This document shows, in pieces, positions 14,300-17,201 of a stretch of 17,201 bases of DNA. The translations under genes and the position numbers were made by a program. Origin of the DNA: Calditrichota bacterium (GTDB lineage: Bacteria; Calditrichota; Calditrichia; RBG-13-44-9). The stretch's first letter is position 1. Each line of letters opens with the position of its first letter. Location of the stretch: NCBI GenBank assembly GCA_024276455.1, contig JAJRXE010000345.1, positions 1 through 17,201 on the forward strand, in the 5' to 3' direction. The notes below the pieces were generated by a model. It made no database searches. It was given only the letters and a program-made list of their open reading frames with translations, and had not been told where the DNA came from.

Positions 14300-15398
14300 T
14301 TTTCTGTACCAGTTGAAAGATGTCTATTTCGGTTTTAATCTGTTCCGTTACATTACCTTTCGGGCGGCACTGGCGGCCATTACCGCGCTGTTCTTTAGCT
14401 GGTTCATTGGTCCCAAGATCATTCGCTTGCTGCGAAATCATCAGATCGGGGAAGAAATTCGCGACGACGGCCCGGCTACCCATTTGAAAAAAGCGGGAAC
14501 GCCCACCATGGGTGGAATCATCATTCTTTCCGGCGTAGCGCTGGGAACCCTGCGGTGGGCAAAACTGGACAATTATTACATTCAGCTCATCTTTATGGCC
14601 ACTTTCTGGATGGGATTGGTTGGTTTTCTGGACGATTACCTGAAAGTAGTCAAAAAGATGAAACGGGGACTGGTGGGGCGCTACAAACTGCTGGGCCAGA
14701 TTACGCTGGGACTTCTCATTGGAGCGCTCATTTACTACAACCCTCATTTCATTATTAAAGGAATCAATTCCAACACCAGCGTTCCGTTTTTCAAAAATCT
14801 GGAGATCGACTTCGGCTGGTTCTACATCCCGGTGGTCGTTCTGGTTATTACCGGGACGTCCAACGCGGTGAATTTGACCGACGGGTTGGACGGATTGGCC
14901 GCCGGACTGATGGCCATTGCCATGCTGGCGTTTGCTGGCATCGCTTACGTAAGCGGCCACATTAAGTTCAGCGACTATTTGAACATCATCTACCTGCCGG
15001 GGAGCGGTGAGTTGACGGTGTACTGTCTGGCGGTGGTGGGCGCTATCATGGGCTTTCTCTGGTACAACGCCTACCCGGCGGAGGTGTTCATGGGCGACAC
15101 GGGTGCCCTGGCGCTGGGGAGCACCCTGGGCGCCCTGGCGGTACTGGTGAAGAAAGAAATCCTGCTGGTGCTCATTGGCGGCGTGTTTGTGGCGGAAGCG
15201 CTGTCGGTGATTATTCAGACCAGTTACTTCAAATACACCCGGCGCAAGTACGGCGCCGGAAAACGGGTGTTTCGCATGGCGCCATTGCACCACCATTTTG
15301 AACTGCTCGGCTGGCACGAGTCCAAGGTGGTCACCCGCTTCTGGATTATTGGCATTTTGCTGGCTCTGTTAAGTTTAGCTACCTTCAAGGTGAGGTAA
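14289..15398 (+). CDS. mraY: Phospho-N-acetylmuramoyl-pentapeptide transferase MraY
   Basis: MraY transfers phospho-MurNAc-pentapeptide to undecaprenyl phosphate, making lipid I in the inner membrane. I take ATG 14289 (369 aa; MLSDFLYQLKDVYFGFNLFRYITFRA-type start is shared with the family) over the GTG at 14283; the GGGGG around 14279-14283 then serves as ribosome site. About ten hydrophobic segments are visible. Catalytic and binding motifs are intact: D115-D116 in FLDDYLK, NLTDGLDGLA (195-204), MGDTGALALG (268-277, with D270) and MAPLHHHFELLGWHE (330-344). The start lies inside the end of murF (11-nt overlap), and murD follows after 9 nt. Confidence 0.96.
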   Translation: MLSDFLYQLKDVYFGFNLFRYITFRAALAAITALFFSWFIGPKIIRLLRNHQIGEEIRDDGPATHLKKAGTPTMGGIIILSGVALGTLRWAKLDNYYIQLIFMATFWMGLVGFLDDYLKVVKKMKRGLVGRYKLLGQITLGLLIGALIYYNPHFIIKGINSNTSVPFFKNLEIDFGWFYIPVVVLVITGTSNAVNLTDGLDGLAAGLMAIAMLAFAGIAYVSGHIKFSDYLNIIYLPGSGELTVYCLAVVGAIMGFLWYNAYPAEVFMGDTGALALGSTLGALAVLVKKEILLVLIGGVFVAEALSVIIQTSYFKYTRRKYGAGKRVFRMAPLHHHFELLGWHESKVVTRFWIIGILLALLSLATFKVR

Positions 15399-15407
15399 AG
15401 AAAGAGA

Positions 15408-16790
15408 ATGTTTCGAATTTCAAAAAATAACCGCCGGAATGTGGAAGGTCTGAAAGGACGCCGGGTGGCAGTGTTGGGGGCCGGACGCAGCGGAATAGCC
15501 CTGACGGAACTGCTGGTTCATGCCGGCGCCCGGGTATTGCTGAGCGACCTGAAACCGTTGGAGGCGCTTGCACTTCCCGAATCCCTGCGGCGACGCCCGG
15601 AGGTGGAAATTGAAACCGGCGGACACTCGCAGGCAGTGTTGGAATCCGATCTGATTTGCATCAGTCCGGGATTGCCGCTGGAAATTCCCATTTTGCGCGA
15701 CGCCCGGAATCTGGGCATTACCATTGCCGGAGAAATCGAGGTGGCTTCCTGGTTCTGCCGCTCGCCCATGATTGCCATTACCGGTTCCAACGGAAAAACC
15801 ACCACCACCACCCTGGCGGGCGAAATGTTCCGCCGGGCGATTCCGGACACGGTGGTGGCGGGCAACATTGGCAACGCCTTCGCAGAAGCGGTGAACCGAA
15901 CGACGCCGGAAGGCGTGGCCATTCTGGAAATCAGCAGTTTTCAGCTGGAAACTATCTGGAATTTTCATCCCCGGGTGGCGGTGATCATGAATCTGACCGC
16001 CAATCACCTGGATCGTTACCCGGATTTTGAAGCTTACGCCCGGGCAAAGCTGAATGTTCTCAAAAACATGGGAGCGGAAGACGTGTTGATTTACAACGCC
16101 GACGATCCGCTGCTGCAGGAGAGGCTAAGCGACGCGCTGCCCCAAAAACTGCATTTCAGTCTGGAAGCACACGATACAGAAGGTGCTTACTGGAAAGACG
16201 AGAGTATCGTTTTACAAATAAACGGCCGGGAAGAAACCATCGCTCTGTCTAAATACCAGTTGAGGGGGCCTCACAATCGCTACAACATGATGGTCGCGGC
16301 CCTGCTGGCTCGGTTGTGGCAGGTGCCGGTGGAAGCCATTCAGCAGGCCGTGGCGGAGTTTCCCGGAATTGAGCATCGCCTGGAGAAAGCAGGAGAAAAA
16401 AATGGAGTGGTATTTATTAACGATTCTAAGGCAACTACGGTAGATTCGCTGGGGTATGCCCTGCGGAGCTTCCGGGAGAAATTGGTCTTGATTGCCGGCG
16501 GGAAGGATAAGGGAGGCGACTTTTCCCGTTTGCGTCTCCTCTTGCAGCAGAAAGTGCGAGCCGCCGTGTTAATTGGCCAGGCGGCCGAGCGGATTGCCCG
16601 GGAATGGGAAGGTGCCGTACCGTTGCTGCGGGCAGAGTCGCTGCGCGAGGCGGTGGAACTGGCCTACCGGCAGGCCCAACCCGGCGATGTGGTGATTTTG
16701 TCCCCCGCCTGCTCCAGCTTCGACATGTTTCAAGATTACGAACACCGTGGACGGGTGTTTAAAGAAATTGTAAAGGAGTTAACCCGGTGA
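15408..16790 (+). CDS. murD: UDP-MurNAc-L-alanine:D-glutamate ligase MurD
   Basis: MurD adds D-glutamate to UDP-MurNAc-L-Ala. The 460-residue protein begins with a Rossmann-like UDP-binding domain (VAVLGAGRSGIA, 20-31), then SPGLPLEIP (86-94), P-loop GSNGKTTTTT (126-135), GNIGNAF, EISSFQLE, the LDRYPDFEAYARAKLNVL segment with the expected carbamylated lysine (in RAKLN), and C-terminal IEHRLEKAGEKNGVVFINDSKATT followed by LIAGGKDKGGDF and LSPACSSFDMF. All are MurD hallmarks. GAAAGAG (15400-15406) directly precedes the ATG at 15408 and may serve as a close ribosome site. The stop overlaps the GTG of ftsW (GTGA). murC, murG and ftsQ would be expected farther right. Confidence 0.96.
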   Translation: MFRISKNNRRNVEGLKGRRVAVLGAGRSGIALTELLVHAGARVLLSDLKPLEALALPESLRRRPEVEIETGGHSQAVLESDLICISPGLPLEIPILRDARNLGITIAGEIEVASWFCRSPMIAITGSNGKTTTTTLAGEMFRRAIPDTVVAGNIGNAFAEAVNRTTPEGVAILEISSFQLETIWNFHPRVAVIMNLTANHLDRYPDFEAYARAKLNVLKNMGAEDVLIYNADDPLLQERLSDALPQKLHFSLEAHDTEGAYWKDESIVLQINGREETIALSKYQLRGPHNRYNMMVAALLARLWQVPVEAIQQAVAEFPGIEHRLEKAGEKNGVVFINDSKATTVDSLGYALRSFREKLVLIAGGKDKGGDFSRLRLLLQQKVRAAVLIGQAAERIAREWEGAVPLLRAESLREAVELAYRQAQPGDVVILSPACSSFDMFQDYEHRGRVFKEIVKELTR

Positions 16791-17201
16791 AGGAACAAAC
16801 CTACTTCGATCGCTGGATTTTCTGGACCGTGCTGGGATTGATGGCCTTTGGCATCATCATGGTGTACAGCTCCAGCGCGTTTTACGCCGAAAAATTTCGG
16901 GGCGATCATCTCTATTACCTGAAACGGCAATTGCTCTGGGTCTTCGGAGGCATTGTACTGATGGGAGCCGCTTACCGTTTTCCCTACCGGCTGCTGAAGG
17001 GAAAAACCTGGGGATTTATTTTGCTGAGCGTGCTGCTGATGCTGTACGTACTGGTTACTCCTTTAAATCGCTGGATTCCCATCGGTCCCATTCACCTGCA
17101 GGTCGTGGACGTGGCGCGGTTGTCGCTGATTCTCTTTCTGGCGGATTCCCTTTCGCGCAAAGAAGAATACCTGAGCAGTTTGAAGGAAGGGTTTTTCCCG
17201 C
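16787..17201 (+). CDS. ftsW: FtsW/SEDS glycosyltransferase, N-terminal part
   Basis: The gene starts with GTG in a 4-nt overlap with the murD stop and runs off the right edge after 138 codons. FtsW is the septal peptidoglycan polymerase that works with FtsI. Visible parts: a short cytoplasmic tail, membrane segment 1 (about 10-27) leading into the family motif MVYSSSA (25-31), the YYLKRQLLW helix start (43-51), segment 2 (about 51-62), segment 3 (about 74-91), then NRWIPIGPIHLQ (94-105) where the family has an NGARRWI-type loop. The usual QPSE(or QPAE)xxK motif reads QVVDVAR (105-111), an unusual departure. Gene order (murD-ftsW) and the SSS motif make FtsW the best call; RodA is the alternative. 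AAAGGAG (16773-16779) is a good ribosome site 7 nt before the GTG. Confidence 0.9.
   Translation, partial: MKEQTYFDRWIFWTVLGLMAFGIIMVYSSSAFYAEKFRGDHLYYLKRQLLWVFGGIVLMGAAYRFPYRLLKGKTWGFILLSVLLMLYVLVTPLNRWIPIGPIHLQVVDVARLSLILFLADSLSRKEEYLSSLKEGFFP

Noticed and set aside
14271..15317. Long minus-strand open frame (348 codons) opposite mraY.
   Set aside because: It lies wholly antisense to a clearly real mraY, is rich in His, Gln and Asn as shadows of this coding strand usually are, and has no recognisable motif.

Overview
The window carries two blocks of conserved, co-directional housekeeping genes on the + strand, separated by two minus-strand genes. Protein content points to a Gram-negative (diderm), peptidoglycan-making bacterium: a SPOR-domain lipoprotein with an outer-membrane-type sorting residue, a MurE with the DNPR motif of meso-diaminopimelate ligases, and a complete start of the division/cell-wall (dcw) cluster. 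FtsI ends in a PASTA-type tail, and a yebC-ruvC-ruvA-ruvB-queA series sits just upstream of mraZ. This would fit the FCB/Calditrichota-like part of the tree, but that placement is inference. Hand counts on sample lines give about 55-60% G+C in the dcw genes and about 40-47% in the minus-strand methyltransferase.

Left block (1-5101, +): the tail of an unrecognised membrane protein, a SPOR lipoprotein, yebC and ruvC, then a probable intrinsic terminator and about 165 nt of leader, then ruvA, ruvB and queA, which are nearly contiguous. RuvC cuts the Holliday junctions that RuvAB migrates; QueA acts in queuosine synthesis on tRNA. Middle (5136-6947, -): a membrane-anchored O-methyltransferase-like protein and, upstream of it on the same strand, a small secreted M23/LytM peptidase. 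The 285-nt divergent gap to mraZ (6948-7232) holds a perfect 14-bp hairpin and a plausible mraZ promoter.

Right block (7233-17201, +): mraZ, rsmH, ftsL, ftsI, murE, murF, mraY, murD and the first 138 codons of ftsW. Within it, junctions are 0-27 nt apart or overlapping, with one exception: a 290-nt gap between murE and murF. That gap is filled almost wholly by a 240-bp element with TTAACC/GGTTAA ends, degenerate ACAGAG-type units in both arms and an AT-rich repetitive core. It is the most striking non-coding structure here. MurE, MurF and MurD build the lipid II precursor stem, MraY puts it on the membrane carrier, and FtsW/FtsI/FtsL form the septal synthase, so the block is one functional pathway.

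No tRNA, rRNA, CRISPR array, transposase or phage gene was seen, and no clearly new multi-gene system. No stretch over 300 bases lacks a gene; the largest gaps are 2164-2434, 6948-7232 and 12609-12898.
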